A stretch of 64,000 nt of DNA from Lathyrus oleraceus (taxonomy: Eukaryota > Streptophyta > Magnoliopsida > Fabales > Fabaceae): contig NC_066580.1 of the NCBI RefSeq assembly GCF_024323335.1, forward strand, positions 85,669,391 to 85,733,390, read 5' to 3'. Below are positions 1-11,490 of the stretch, piece after piece. Numbering within the stretch: position 1 is the first letter of the stretch; every line of letters starts with the position of its first letter. The notes under the pieces are model-generated. The model was not told the DNA's origin, did not search any database, and worked only from the letters and a program-made list of their open reading frames with translations. The translations under genes and the position numbers were made by a program.

Positions 1-44
1 ATGTGAAATCAGAGTCGAAAATACGGTAAATTTCAGTGTTATCA
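1..44 (-). mobile_element. Tip of an inverted Athila-like LTR
   Basis: The first 44 bases are the reverse complement of the start of the LTR at 3234 (TGATAACACTG...), with one mismatch. On the minus strand this is an LTR beginning at 44 and running off the left edge. No polypurine tract follows on its inner side, so 44 looks like an outer LTR boundary. The element it belongs to lies outside the window. Confidence 0.75.
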
Positions 45-82
45 AATATTATATAAACTATGTCTAAACATTGATATTTCTA

Positions 83-144
<62 letters not shown>

Positions 145-640
145 TTATGTTTGTTTTAATTACAATTTTTAGTTGTTTATTTATTTATTAATCTAATGTT
201 TAAATTTTATTTTTATTTTTACTTTTACTTTTATAAAAAAATTATGCAAGCCAATGATACTAATAAATCACAAGACAAATGATATCCGGACCCCTCAAAG
301 CCAAAAGACAAAGAGAAGCCCAAGCCAAAGGACCAAAATCTAGCCCAGCCAGATTTTGCCTTGTGGCGCCCGCCATAGACCCTGTGGCGCCCGCCACAGC
401 GTCTGTAAAAGGTCGGGGCAGAACCCTTTTCTTCACCATTTTCACACCTTACAACCTTCCAAACCCATTTTTCCACCTTACAAAAATGTCCTTGAACCCA
501 CAAAAAGCTCATACCTTTCTAATCACCACACCATACAAATCATTTTTCTGATTTCTATTTTCATTTTCATCCGTCGGATTTCGTAAAAATCCAACCTTTT
601 CACATTCCACTTCATCTTCTTCGTCGCATTTCAAGATCTA
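45..640. other. AT-rich non-coding region before the env-like ORF
   Basis: This stretch has no supportable gene. It holds a (TA)n microsatellite, T/A-rich sequence to about 240, and then a leader-like part (about 279-640) with two copies of TGGCGCCCGCCA at 364-375 and 385-396. The LTR at 3234-4616 carries two copies of the exact reverse complement of that 12-mer, so this part may be related to the element's own sequences. Confidence 0.5.
85..141. repeat. (TA)n microsatellite
   Basis: Uninterrupted alternating TA for about 57 bases. Confidence 0.95.
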
Positions 641-644
641 CACA

Positions 645-2080
645 ATGGAGTTTAATGGATTCATTTTTCGAGGAGGGAAACCGGGGGATAGACAAAGAAA
701 AATCATCGAACGGTTGCAAGGTATGTTGACGAAAATTGTCTCTACACTTTAGGTATCTATCATAGCATATTTCATTTATTAGATAACTTAGGTTTGCATA
801 ATTTATTTTCCAACAAAGAACCTACCTATGAGCAATTGACAATCGAATTCTTGAGTTCTTTAATCTATATTGTCAATCCTAACACTTCTAGCACAGTTGG
901 TACTGTCAAATTTAGAATGTTCGCTGTTGAATATGAATTCAGTACCGACGAACTAGCAGGCTTGTTAGGAATCCCTCATGGGGACGGTGCTATTTGTGAT
1001 GCCCCTTTGGATTTGGATTGGTCAGTTGAGGTATTTTCCTTCTGGGAGCGATTATCAAACACTTCCATAAACTATTTTGAAGGAGTTCTTGCCTCGACTA
1101 TCCATAACCCGACCATCAGAGTTTTTAAATATCTGTTGGCATGTACTATTTTTTCCTGGGAGAATCCAAATAAGGTTAATGCTAGAGAGCTTCTATTTTT
1201 GCAAGGAAGCCTCACAAATAGACGAATTAATTCGGTCCCGTTCATGCTTGCTCATATGAATTTAAGTTTAAATAAAGCGGGACCAATTTCTTTTGGTAGA
1301 TTGATTACGTCTATTGCTCGGGCGCTTAACCTGGACAATGAGATGGCTACCCTAGACCCCTTACCTCCTCGCACAATTAACCTAAAATTTCTGAGAGACA
1401 TGAAATTATGCCGTTTGAGGAGAGAAGGAGGCTATATTCTTATGGTTCATGGTGTAGCCATCCCATCTATTGTTTTACCATGCACTAGACGTACAGACGT
1501 ACGAGATGAAAGGAATTGGACCTACGCTTTAGATGCCCCACATGTTTTGGGTCCTCTTCCTCCTAACATTCTTGATGAGGCAGGACATGACACTGATGAT
1601 GAATATGATCGGAGAGAGAGATCTCCCGTACCCCATGTGTCCCCCCATCATCCTTCACCACCACACACCGCACCATCTTCTTCTTCTGCAGGTACCACTC
1701 TTGGCTAATATATTACGGAGGAGATGTGGCGTGACCACATGGCTAGAGAGAAAAGGCATGACGACCTACTCTCTACCATCCAACAACAACTGGCAAATAA
1801 CATGAGCTTCATGCAAGAATCGCAGCGGAGGACAGACAGGTCATATGACACTATTCTACAGTCTCTGCAAACGATTACAAATGCGCAAGCCCGTCAGCAA
1901 CAACACCACCAGCGACACATGGCACTCATCGAAGCCACTCAAGGTTCCATTTTGGGTAACCTTCGAGAGGTGAGGACCGCTCAGGATGCCCTGCAAGCGA
2001 GGACGGATCAGAGAGATCGTCGTCGTACCCGATCCCGTCGTACACCTCAGGATGGCGAAGGCACCAGTGGTCAGCAATAG
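645..2080 (+). pseudogene. Athila-like env-position ORF (Athila ORF-1 / plant transposon protein type), broken
   Basis: The reading frame opens at ATG 645 (MEFNGFIFRGG...). It shifts frame near 749-753, continues through 1705, meets an in-frame TAA at 1706-1708, and then stays open in the same frame to 2080. The middle part, with the segment FAVEYEFSTDELAGLLGIP, resembles the Athila ORF-1/plant transposon protein family, whose function is not established. The C-terminal 120 residues are Gln/Arg-rich, coiled-coil-like, and end in a basic tail (RDRRRTRSRR). The ORF lies where Athila elements carry an env-like ORF, just upstream of the 3' non-coding region and LTR. Two lesions make it a pseudogene. 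No signal peptide or membrane segment is obvious, so env is only a positional label. Confidence 0.7.
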
Positions 2081-2720
2081 ATTGTCACGTAACTCTTCCT
2101 TTATATTATTTTGAAACATTGGGGACAATGTTCGATTTATGTGTGGGAGGAGACTCTATCGTCTTTTCTTTATTACCTTTCTCGTCTTTCCTTTATCGCT
2201 TTTCTTTGTTGTTTTTAGATAGCTTGTTTATTTTTATTTCCTTTTAGTTGTTTATTTTGCTTTTTAGTATAATGCATGAGTCTGACGAGTCACCAAATAT
2301 AGTATATCTTTAGTACAATCTAATCTCCCCATACCTTTAGCCCCACCGATTTTTTTTTGCAAAATAAAACAGTGTTATTCTAAAAGCTTTCGGATTCTAA
2401 AGACAGGTTTCGAGTAAGGATACGGTGACTTGGGAGAACTTTGCGAAACATCAGTATCTGTTTTAGCACCATAAGCTTCGTAAATATAGGAATCATTCCC
2501 GAAACCCCATATGCCATGGCCTTAATCATCATTTCCGTATAAGTCCTCAGTAGTTTATCTCAACAGTCCGCTCCGGCCTATGCATCCTCTACGTAGGGGA
2601 CCGATGCAAATAAGTGAATGATCCAGCAAAATTAAAAAATAAAAGAAATCAAAAAGGCAACTCCTGTATAGGTGACCCTCTCAAGGTCATTTAAACCGAA
2701 GAATTGTAAAAATCTGCTAC

Positions 2721-2761
2721 AAAAAGAAAAAGAAAAAGAAAAAGAAAAAGAAAAAGAAAAA
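2721..2761. repeat. (AAAAAG)n hexanucleotide repeat
   Basis: About seven tandem copies of AAAAAG. Confidence 0.9.
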
Positions 2762-3218
2762 CTTACCCGCTGTTAGTTGGCTCTAAGGTATCTGGCGCTG
2801 AACTCGGTAGGGCGGATTATGATCCGATCCCCCATAACTACAGTTGGGTCCAATAAAAGGGTTTACACATATTTATATGCCAGAAACCCCATGCTTAGAT
2901 CATAATCACTAACATGCCACTCTACTATGAAGCATGTACGGATAACGAGCTTAATGTGATTGCGCCTGAATGAAAAGGACACAAAAAGAGATGAAGAGGC
3001 AGGCCTAGGTATTGTGGGATAATATGGGTTGGTTAATATAGGAATGAAGTTTATACCCGTATTTGGGGATTAGTGTCATCATGATACCCCTAGTTCACTT
3101 AGTTGGTACCTATCACTTCATCCCGACTTGAACTTAGAATTTTTACCTGAAGCTCTCATTTAGACCAGTTTTTCTTTTATGAGCTTTTAATGTTTTGCTT
3201 GAGGACAAGCAAAGGTTT

Positions 3219-3233
3219 AAGTGTGGGAGAGTT
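3219..3233 (+). promoter_or_regulatory. Polypurine tract, Athila-like element
   Basis: AAGTGTGGGAGAGTT lies directly before the TG that opens the LTR at 3234. This is the expected plus-strand primer position. Confidence 0.75.
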
Positions 3234-4616
3234 TGATAACACTGAAATTTACCGTATTTTCGACTCCGATTTCACATGCATTCCAGTTGTTTTATTATTA
3301 TTTTGTTGTGTTATTACTATATTTATCTTTGTTTTCAGGTTTTTACTTTAATCGGAGCCCCGATTGAGAAAAGGAGCGAAAAAGAGCTAAAAAACCCTAA
3401 AACTCAGCATTTTGTACTTGTGGCTTCCACCATGGCTGGCGTCATAGACCCTTCCATGACGTGTCCAAGCTCAACCTCCCTCAACTGCCACATTCCCCAT
3501 TACTTCCACTAAGGCGCCTCAAGTTGGCCTTGTGGCGGGCGCCATGGCCTTGTGGCGGGCGCCACAAGAGGAAAAGTTTTCCCTCCCATTTTCAAGTTGA
3601 AGGGCATCCTTGTCATTTCCATCTTTTTACTTTCTTATAAATAGAAACTCGAAATCACTTTTTCAATCATGCAAACTTAAAGCAGAGGCAAACTCAGAGC
3701 AACTTTGTTTCACTTAGGCATATATTCAGTATTTTACAGTGGTAATCGCTTCGTATTGGAGTGTTACCATAATTGTGTAATCGAGTCTGTGATCAAGTCT
3801 GTAATCGAGTTTGAATCACTACTTTTATTTAAATTAATGCACTTTTACTTTACCATGTCTTACTAAATTTATAAGGTTAGAATGTAAGGATCGTAATTGA
3901 ACCAATAATCCGTACAATTGTTCGTAGAAGCACTTAAGGGCTATTTTATCTTTCAACTTAAGTTTTCCCGCACTTCAATTCCGTTGGGTAAGATCGAAAG
4001 CCGTCCAACGTCTATCTAAACTTAATTGTTTTTAACTATTTCAAAAACAACGAAAGCACTTTGTTTAGTTCATTAGGAGCTTTTAGCATAAGAAGAAAAG
4101 AGATTTTAAAACTATTTTCGGACGCGTTTATAAGTTTAGATTCTGGTTCATAAGAAGCTCTTTTGGTTAAGAAATCCAGGTTATAATACTTTTCAACTCT
4201 GTCAAGATACTATATTTCTTAAAAATAGGTTTACTACTCTAACAAAATGTGCGCCGTTTTATAAGTGACAATAAGAGGGTTTGATTAGGGAGTACAACTC
4301 GGTTTTGAATACGCGAAAGCGACAGTTCCCATTAAATTAGTTCTTTTCAAAGTAGGAAACATTTCGCATAAGTAGTTCTATCAGCAAGTACTTGGATTAT
4401 TAATTGATTATGTGAAATACATTCTACTCTTTCTTTATTAATTAAACTTTATTCAATACTTTACTTTTCATTGCACACTCTAAAAACACCTATTTTGATT
4501 GCCTTTGATAAACACCATAACAATAGATAACGATAGATTGACACTTGGTCTCTGTGGATTTGACAATCTTTTACATTACTCTGATGCGTTCGTATACTTG
4601 CGAAAAGCACGCATCA
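3234..4616 (+). mobile_element. 3' LTR of the Athila-like element
   Basis: The LTR starts TGATAACACTG after a polypurine tract and ends ...CACGCATCA, giving 1383 bp with TG...CA ends. A TATA box lies 400 bp in. Two copies of TGGCGGGCGCCA sit at 3533-3544 and 3553-3564. Its first 44 bases recur inverted at the left edge of the window. The matching 5' LTR in the same orientation is not in the window. Confidence 0.75.
3636..3643 (+). promoter_or_regulatory. TATA box in the Athila-like LTR
   Basis: TATAAATA, in the sequence context expected for a plant LTR promoter at the U3/R boundary. Confidence 0.6.
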
Positions 4617-5172
4617 GTTTCTCTGATAAATCTTTATTATCTCTTTACATAGTAACAGGTAGTAGATAGTGGATTTATGCTCCTCCTGTGTTGAAGTTCA
4701 TTTCTCCCCAGTTGAGTCAAGTGTGCATTTCCTTAGTGAAATCGCTTTCCCCTTCATGATTCAAGTACCTCAGTTTTATCCTGACTTGGTCGTATCCCCT
4801 GCAGATGTTTTTGTTTCCTTGGATGAGTCTTTCCATTTTGTATGGAATCCCTCTAGTCACCAAGTAGTTTTAAGTCCTAGCATAGCCTACGCATAACTCC
4901 TTTTCCCCCCTGGAGTCTCTAACGCCCCAACGAGTTTTCCTTACGGAATGCATTATACTCCTGTGAACTTTCGGTCTCTCTGATTTCTTTTTCCTTTATG
5001 GCAATATTTCCCCACAGAGCATTAACTTTTTCATTCATATCATATGCACCATGAGGTCTCTTAGGGACCAAAATTTGTTTCTATATGTTGTTATTTAAGC
5101 CCATCCTACTGAGTCGACATGAAGATTTTAACCTTCGCCTCCTCAGTCAGAATGTCCTTAAATAGGGCCAGC
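4617..5172 (+). mobile_element. Remnant of an Ogre 3' UTR
   Basis: No gene. The sequence has repeated TTCCCC/TCCCCAG segments like those in the 3' UTR of the element at 29349-41164, and ends in a corrupted polypurine stretch (AAATAGGGCCAGC) just before the Ogre LTR at 5173. Short open frames here do not look like coding sequence. Confidence 0.6.
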
Positions 5173-8100
5173 TATAAGACCCTAATTTTGACCCTAAGAT
5201 CCCTCATGCAATTTTATCATATGCATTAGCATTGGGATCATGTCTTGGCATCCTTCTTATCCCTTTACCAAAAATATGTCTTTGCATTTGCCTAACTCTT
5301 TTGTAGGTAGGGCATGATCTCATTATTTCATCAAGTTTACATATAGGGTTTGAGACCCTCGTGAACAAAGAGCACAACTAAGAATTGGTTCAAGCATGGT
5401 TATAATCATCACATATGAGTCTCAATGTTCTCTACATGTTATATTGATCAAGTTTTCTTCAAGAGTTTGAGGGTGATTTGCCTTGGAAACCCTAGTTTGA
5501 CTGGGTATCTTGAGTAACTTCTCCAACAAGCTATCTCACCAATTGATCAAATTTCTCAAGGGACACTTAAAAATTCATCATCTTATGAATATATGATCTA
5601 CCATGAGCCAATAAAGTCAAGAAAATTGGAAATTAGCAAGTTGCTTGATAGTGGTTGGCCAGATGAATTCATATGTATAAAACTAGGTCTCCCTAGACCC
5701 TATATCCTACAATTTTCACCCTATGAAAATGATTCTAAGATAAAACTTACTCTATATGACATTACAAACAACTTTGATGTTGAGACCTAGAGCTAGTTTT
5801 GCTTGGAAAAACATTTTCTATGTTGAAACAATATAGGTCATTTTGTCTAAACCCTAATTTGAAAGTCAACTTCCCAAGGCCATAACTTGCTCAATTTTTA
5901 TGAGATGAAATATTTCCAAGTTTAAAAATCGAATTAAATGTGTCTCATTCAACTTTTATGTTTGGAGTGGGGGCTAATTCAACTTTTTTGAGCATGTGAT
6001 ATGAGGTTACATTATAGGTAACTTTTGACCTATACCATTGATCAAGTGATTTTTCCAAACATCAAAAATGCATAACTCTATCATTTCAAATCCAAATGAC
6101 ATGAAATTGGTGACCATTTTGAAGGTCATTGAGATAGCTACAACTTTTAGAAAGACATATTTCTCATTTGAAGCTCATATAAAAAGTTAAGCCAGATGGA
6201 ATATTGACACATATGGCTTAACACTTAGAAAAAATTTGATATGTCAAAAATTTACAAACTTCCACCTCAAATTTCTCCAAGTTTCAAGCTCCAAATGAAA
6301 AAGTGTTGAACATAAAAGTTGTTCCTCTTGATCTCACCTTTCGAAAGAGCTCAAATTCATTCATTTTGGACAAGAAATGCATAGGCTGCGCATGGCTTAA
6401 ACAGGGTGACATCACTTGGCAAGGATCAAGCTTCAAAGATCAATATGCATTTGCCTTGCAATCCATGCTTAGTTTAAAGCATCTGATATTCAATTATAGA
6501 CCTCAAACAATCATTTGATGGGCCTATGCGCACCCATGCACCATTGCATCACCATTTGCCAAAATTGGAAAGTGAATGTGAGTGTGCAATTATCAACCAT
6601 TTCAGCTATAAATAGAGCTTCAATTGCTCAGAATTTGGTACACATTGGCGCCAGCTTTGATCCCCCATTTCAAACCCTCACTTCTCAAAGGATAAGACTG
6701 AAAAATTCTCTTGAATTTGAGCTTCAATCTCCACTGTTTTGGGATTCAATTCTCCAGGAATCCATAACTTTTTAACCATTTAATCCTTCTCCTGCAAGCA
6801 AGTGGAGTGAGATCAAGCACAAGAAAGATCAAGATCCATCGAATCCAGACCTACATTGAATGTATTTTCCAGAAATTTTGAACTCTTCGATTCTCTCAAA
6901 TCCTAGCTCAATTCTATCGATTCTTTGGTTGTCTGAAGTCCTACCAATGTATGTAAGAAGTTTGAGTTGCTTTGAGGTCAAATCGAAGCAACTCAGTTCA
7001 TGCACCTCAAATTTCAATTCCATGTATCTCTCAATATACTTGGAATTGGAGTAAATGGAGGTCAGATTCGAGCTTAGTGCCATTTTTTCTTTAAGATCAT
7101 GTCCTTGTTTTTCATTTTGGTGATGGTTCATGGTGGACAGTCCGGTGAGGTCCATCGGAGAAGATGACCGGAGCTCTGGCTCCGGCGATGAGTTGGCAGG
7201 GCTCTGAACCATATGATCCATTCATTACGTTTTAATCTTGATAGTTGGTTTTAAATACCAATTGTACAACATTGTTGACTAATGACTATGTGGAACGCGC
7301 ATTTAGGACCATCTGATCTGCCACCTCAATTAATGAGGGAGATCTGATGGTCCACGTAATTTAGATTTTCTGAATTTTTATTTTAATTGCATTTCCTTCA
7401 ATAATTCATATTAAATTCAATATTGATCCAAAAAATATGGAATTTTTTCTCCAAGGTCCTAAAAAGTTTCAAATACTTTTCCCTTTCATATGCTGAATTA
7501 AAATAATTTTTTGGATCATTATTAATATTTTTCATGAATTAATGGATTTTTCATTTGCTTTTAATTGTTTAAAAATATTTTTAAATGTCCAAAAGTTATG
7601 AAATTCTTTCTCCAAGGTCCTTTGACCTTGTTTGACCTATGATAAATCTCATGGCCATTTCTTTGGTGTTTTGATGAGATTTTAGGAATTGGACAAAACA
7701 TATTTGATTTAAATGCATTATTTTATTATTTTTAATTGAATAAATGCCAATGATTTTTGTTGACCAATTGTATTGACTTGTTTGAGTTTGCTTATTACTG
7801 TTGGGCCTTGGTCAAAGTTGATTTGACTTTGTCAAATTAATATCATTGGATTTAGGGGATTGATGGAATGTACATTCCATCTCCCAAAATGAATGAATGA
7901 TATTAATTTGGTAAAAGTCCTCCTTTGACCAATTTGTGATTTCATTCATCCCCTTTCCATTTCATCTTATTCCCCTTCTTAATCCATTCATTCCATTTGG
8001 CCTTTGACATCTCAAAGTCCTAATGCTAGTTGATTGAAAAATTGACATGAGTATGGATGAGATTAGGCCACACCTTTTGCATATTCTTTTTGTGTGTGGT

Positions 8101-9793
8101 ATGTTTCATGAGCATATTTCATATTACTATGTCTCTAACATGCATTAACACCAACATTCTATTGCCCGACCTCAAATAGTTTTGACTTCTATATAAGTCC
8201 AATTACGATTGCTTAACATAGCACTAAATTTGTGACATAAAAGGAATAAGCTTTCTATTTATTGAGATTGTAAGTCTCCCCTCTTTCATGGTATTGTATG
8301 GAATCTTGGCCTTCTTTCCTTCCTTTGGAAGATGTTTTGGTTCAAGGATCCATGATTGTAATAAGTGGGTTGAGTGTTCTCGAATGAATGTCTTGAAAAG
8401 TAAAAGCAAAACAAAACTAACTTCTAACCTATTAACTATTAACTTTTAATATCAAGCTTCTACTTCAATGCAATTTACTTTTTGCACTTTATTTCATTTG
8501 CCTTTGTTCATATCATTCTAATTGTTTATGCTAATGTAATTTTCACTTTGTCCATTTGGATCATATTGTGTGATATATTTTGTTTGTGTACTTTGCTTGT
8601 TTGTGTGGTCTTTAACCATTAATGTACATAATAATAACAAAAACCCTAAAATACTTTTGAGTGGACTGTTGGCTTGATCTTGGACAAATGGACTTATAAT
8701 CTAGGCAACCTCCTTTGCTAATGGACTTGGCCAAGGCCAGCTTATTAAATAACCAAGTGCTTGTAATTTGAAATTCACCTGATACACCCTTGAAGACCTC
8801 TAAGTTCATCTACAACATGATCATTGTAAAGTTGTTATTTTGAACATGTGACTTGTGGAATCCATCTGTTACATGGGCTATTTTGGAGAAGATCATGGAA
8901 TGGATAAGCTTGGATATTTGATTTCTTGATCTTCAAGATAATAGAATTGTGCATTTGTGTGTTGTTTGATTCTAAAAAGTCCAAGGGAATTCTGGGTTTC
9001 TATTGACATACTTGTCTATTGGATTGCTACCCATTGGGTCAGATCTTTTCAACTCTAAACTTTTAATTTTTGTACATAGGGTAGTCTCTTCATCTTCTCC
9101 CCATTTTTTTAATTTCAAAATCTCTCCCTCCATTTTTCAAAATCTTCTTTGTGTGAACTACTTTTGTTCTAAACTTTGACCACTTTTGCAAAAAAAGATA
9201 GAAATTTTGGCCTTATGCCATTGCATTTTCAAACTTATTTTCTTAAATAAAACTTGTAAGTAAACTTAACTATACTTGACTTAAACTTTCAAAAAAGCCA
9301 AAAAAAAAGAACAAACCCATTCAAACCATTTTTAGGCCTTTGTTCCTTTCAAACTTAAATTTTGTTAAAATCAACACACTCACTTTGAAATTTGTATCAT
9401 GAACTACGAGGTTTTGATCCCTCATTTTTATGTTGGTACGTAGGCACACGACTGAAGGTCTTGTCAAACACAAAAATAATTAATGAATTCTTTTCTCATC
9501 CCCCCATTCTATTTGTTTGTAAACATCACTTTGTATAAAATACATATGCACATAAAAAGGGCTCCCTAGGAGTACCTAGGACACTTTGGGTGCTAACACC
9601 TTCCCTCTGTGTAGCCACCCCCCTTACCTGTGATCTCTGACTTTTATTTGTTTTTATTTAAAAACTTCTTACTTTTTGGGTTTTGTTCGTACTTTTTGCC
9701 TTTTCCCCTGGAAACAATAAAAGCGTGGTGGCGACTCTTGTTAATTGATCTCTAACTCATAAATAGCTTGATGATCATGAATTTCCCGCTACA
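5173..9793 (+). mobile_element. Ogre 3' LTR (LTR-A), 4.6 kb
   Basis: The LTR starts TATAAGACCCTAATTTTGAC, where the usual TG is mutated to TA, and ends ...CCCGCTACA. It is 4621 bp long and aligns along its length with the LTR at 19321-23904. It contains the Ogre U5 block with CCTAGGAGTACCTAGGA and TGGCGACTCT at 9729-9738. No primer site follows its end and a 3' UTR remnant precedes it, so it is a 3' LTR of an element lying mostly to the left. Confidence 0.85.
6607..6614 (+). promoter_or_regulatory. TATA box, Ogre LTR-A
   Basis: GCTATAAATAGAG occurs at the same relative position as in LTR-B (20826). This suggests a U3 of about 1.4 kb and a very long R/U5. Confidence 0.65.
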
Positions 9794-9844
9794 ATATGAT
9801 GAGCATAACATGAGGGATCTTAGGGTCAAAATTGGGGTCTTACA
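9794..9844 (-). mobile_element. First 51 bp of an inverted Ogre LTR
   Basis: The reverse complement begins TGTAAGACCCCAATTTTGAC, the Ogre LTR start. It abuts the end of LTR-A, so the LTR-A element appears to have inserted 51 bp inside a minus-strand Ogre LTR. Confidence 0.8.
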
Positions 9845-10436
9845 AGGGTTACTTGCAAGATTGGCTACAAAGTCCTAGACTTAGTCTTGAGTGTATGGTG
9901 GTTTAGTTGGGAAAGTCTTTGGAATTTTCAAAAGGAGTGAATATGACTCTCGGCCACCCATAATCGCTCGCTATCATGGAGTGATATCCATTGAATTCGA
10001 CTAACCCCTTTTTATGCCGACCCTAGATTGTCAGCTTTTCCTCATCAACCTAATCTTCCGACAAACTTTTTAATCGACAATGATTTTCCTTCTTTGGCCG
10101 AAATTTGTCATCTAAAACGTTTCCCCCTAAAAAGGTTGGTTTCAACTTGAGCTCAACGTTGTTTCCCCTACACACCGCCATCATTATTAGCTACCCCTAG
10201 GTCTTGGGATTTCAACCAACACCACTAACACTCTCACTACTCCCTTGTTGGATATTTGTCAGACAATTAGTGCTTGACTATTCATCTGCTAGCTTATAAA
10301 TATCTCTCTCCTCATCCTCCAAATTTTTCTACTTCCGTAACTGCGCATTTTCCCAACATTTTTCTTCAACAACTTCTGCAGTGAGTCTTTCATCCAAAAC
10401 TCTAACCTCACCATATATTCTTCAAACTATTCCTTC
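9845..10436 (+). other. Non-coding leader of an unrecognised element
   Basis: No ORF is supportable. A TATAAATA box at 10295-10302 lies about 135 bp before ATG 10437, so this may be the promoter or leader of the split ORF that follows. It is probably part of an old retrotransposon; I could not name the family. Confidence 0.4.
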
Positions 10437-10639
10437 ATGGCTTCTTCTACCCATACTAAAGACGTTAGTTCATTCGCGACCGAGAATATACTCATCGCCT
10501 TTAAGCTTATTGCGAAGGAAAGTATGAACCACATTCCTCAATCTGCTTCTTCTGATGAAGTAGTGATGAAAAAATGGCATCGCTAGATGCTGATTCCTTT
10601 CGTGGTCGATAGGAAATTAGTTGCATTTCATAGGCCTCT
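10437..10639 (+). pseudogene. Unrecognised ORF, 5' part, split by the Tekay insertion
   Basis: ATG 10437 opens a frame (MASSTHTKDVSSFATENIL...) with an in-frame TAG at 10584-10586, after which the frame continues to the CCTCT target site. The same frame resumes after the Tekay element at 19186 and runs to 19320. There the second Ogre LTR cuts it off. The parts together give at least 110 codons. I do not recognise a domain. A mobile-element ORF is likely from the surroundings, but this is inference. Confidence 0.45.
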
Positions 10640-11202
10640 TGTAACACCCCGATAATAATAAAATAATTATTTGAATTGAGTTAATAATTTATTTATTAAT
10701 TTAATTAAATAATTGGAAATTTTATTATTATTATTATTGGATTATTATTTTGGAAAATATATAAGTTGGACTTAAGGAAATATCCCATTTGGTAAGAAAA
10801 GGTTTTACGTGAAACAGAGAACGATCGTGAAAGAAGAGGAAAAGGGCAAAGAGACAGAGCGAGGGCTGAAGGTTGAAGAAGGAAGGGCTTGAGCTTAGAG
10901 ATTCGCCGGATTAACTCAGGTAAGGGGGGTTTATCGTCAATTAACGGGTATTATGGGATAATATGTCATGGGTAGTGATAAGCTGTTGATTGACCCTAAT
11001 TGGGAATTGTAAATGCTGAAATTTTGTTGGATGAACCGTGTTAGAAGTTGAAATTTAGTCGGTAATTGAGTCTGTTGTAATTTCCCGATCGTATGGCTTT
11101 TTACGGAATCGGATTCGGAGGTCCGGAAGTCCTCCAATGGCGGAAAATGCGGAGAATTCTGCATTCTGCCTTGAGTTAGCGCAGGAACAGCTTCTGTCTT
11201 GC

Positions 11203-11490
11203 GTTAACCGGTTAACCCAGGGTGTTAACCGGTTAACACTGTGTTGGATTATGAATATGTGCTGTTTTGTCTGCGTTAACCGGTTAACCCAGGGTGTTAA
11301 CCGGTTAACACTGTTGTAATTTCTGATATTTGGCTGTTTGTGCTGCGTTAACCGGTTAACCCAGGGCGTTAACCGGTTAACACTGTTAAATTTTGAGACA
11401 GAAGGCGTGTTGTGCTGCGTTAACCGGTTAACCCAGGGCGTTAACCGGTTAACGCTGTTGCAAAGTGGAAAAATGTTAATTTTAATGTTG
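11203..11490. repeat. 4 x 72-bp array of paired GTTAACCGGTTAAC palindromes
   Basis: The perfect 14-bp palindrome GTTAACCGGTTAAC starts at 11203, 11224, 11275, 11296, 11347, 11368, 11419 and 11440. Within each pair the spacing is 21 bp, and pairs recur every 72 bp exactly. The pair core is conserved while the roughly 30-bp spacers differ strongly. That pattern suggests selection on the palindrome pairs and not a fresh duplication. Confidence 0.95.

Larger units (their letters stand above)
2081..3233 (+). other. 3' non-coding region of the Athila-like element
   Basis: No ORF is supportable. The region contains an (AAAAAG)n run and two related motifs. One is GGGGACAATG followed by GTGTGGGAGGAG (about 2120-2152). 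The other is GAGGACAAGC followed by AAGTGTGGGAGAG (about 3200-3231). The second is the polypurine tract in use; the first looks like an internal duplicate. Confidence 0.6.

Noticed and set aside
721..791. A 71-nt intron (or a 32-nt one ending at 752) in the env-like ORF, with GT at 721 and AG at 790-791.
   Set aside because: Sequence 753-793 still reads as plausible protein (GIYHSIFHLLDNL), so removing it would delete coding sequence, and 32 nt is too short for a plant intron. A small frameshift near 750 explains the data better.
4669..4896. 75-codon ORF after the Athila-like LTR.
   Set aside because: It lies in an Ogre 3' UTR remnant, has no domain and no conserved counterpart at 37160-38270.
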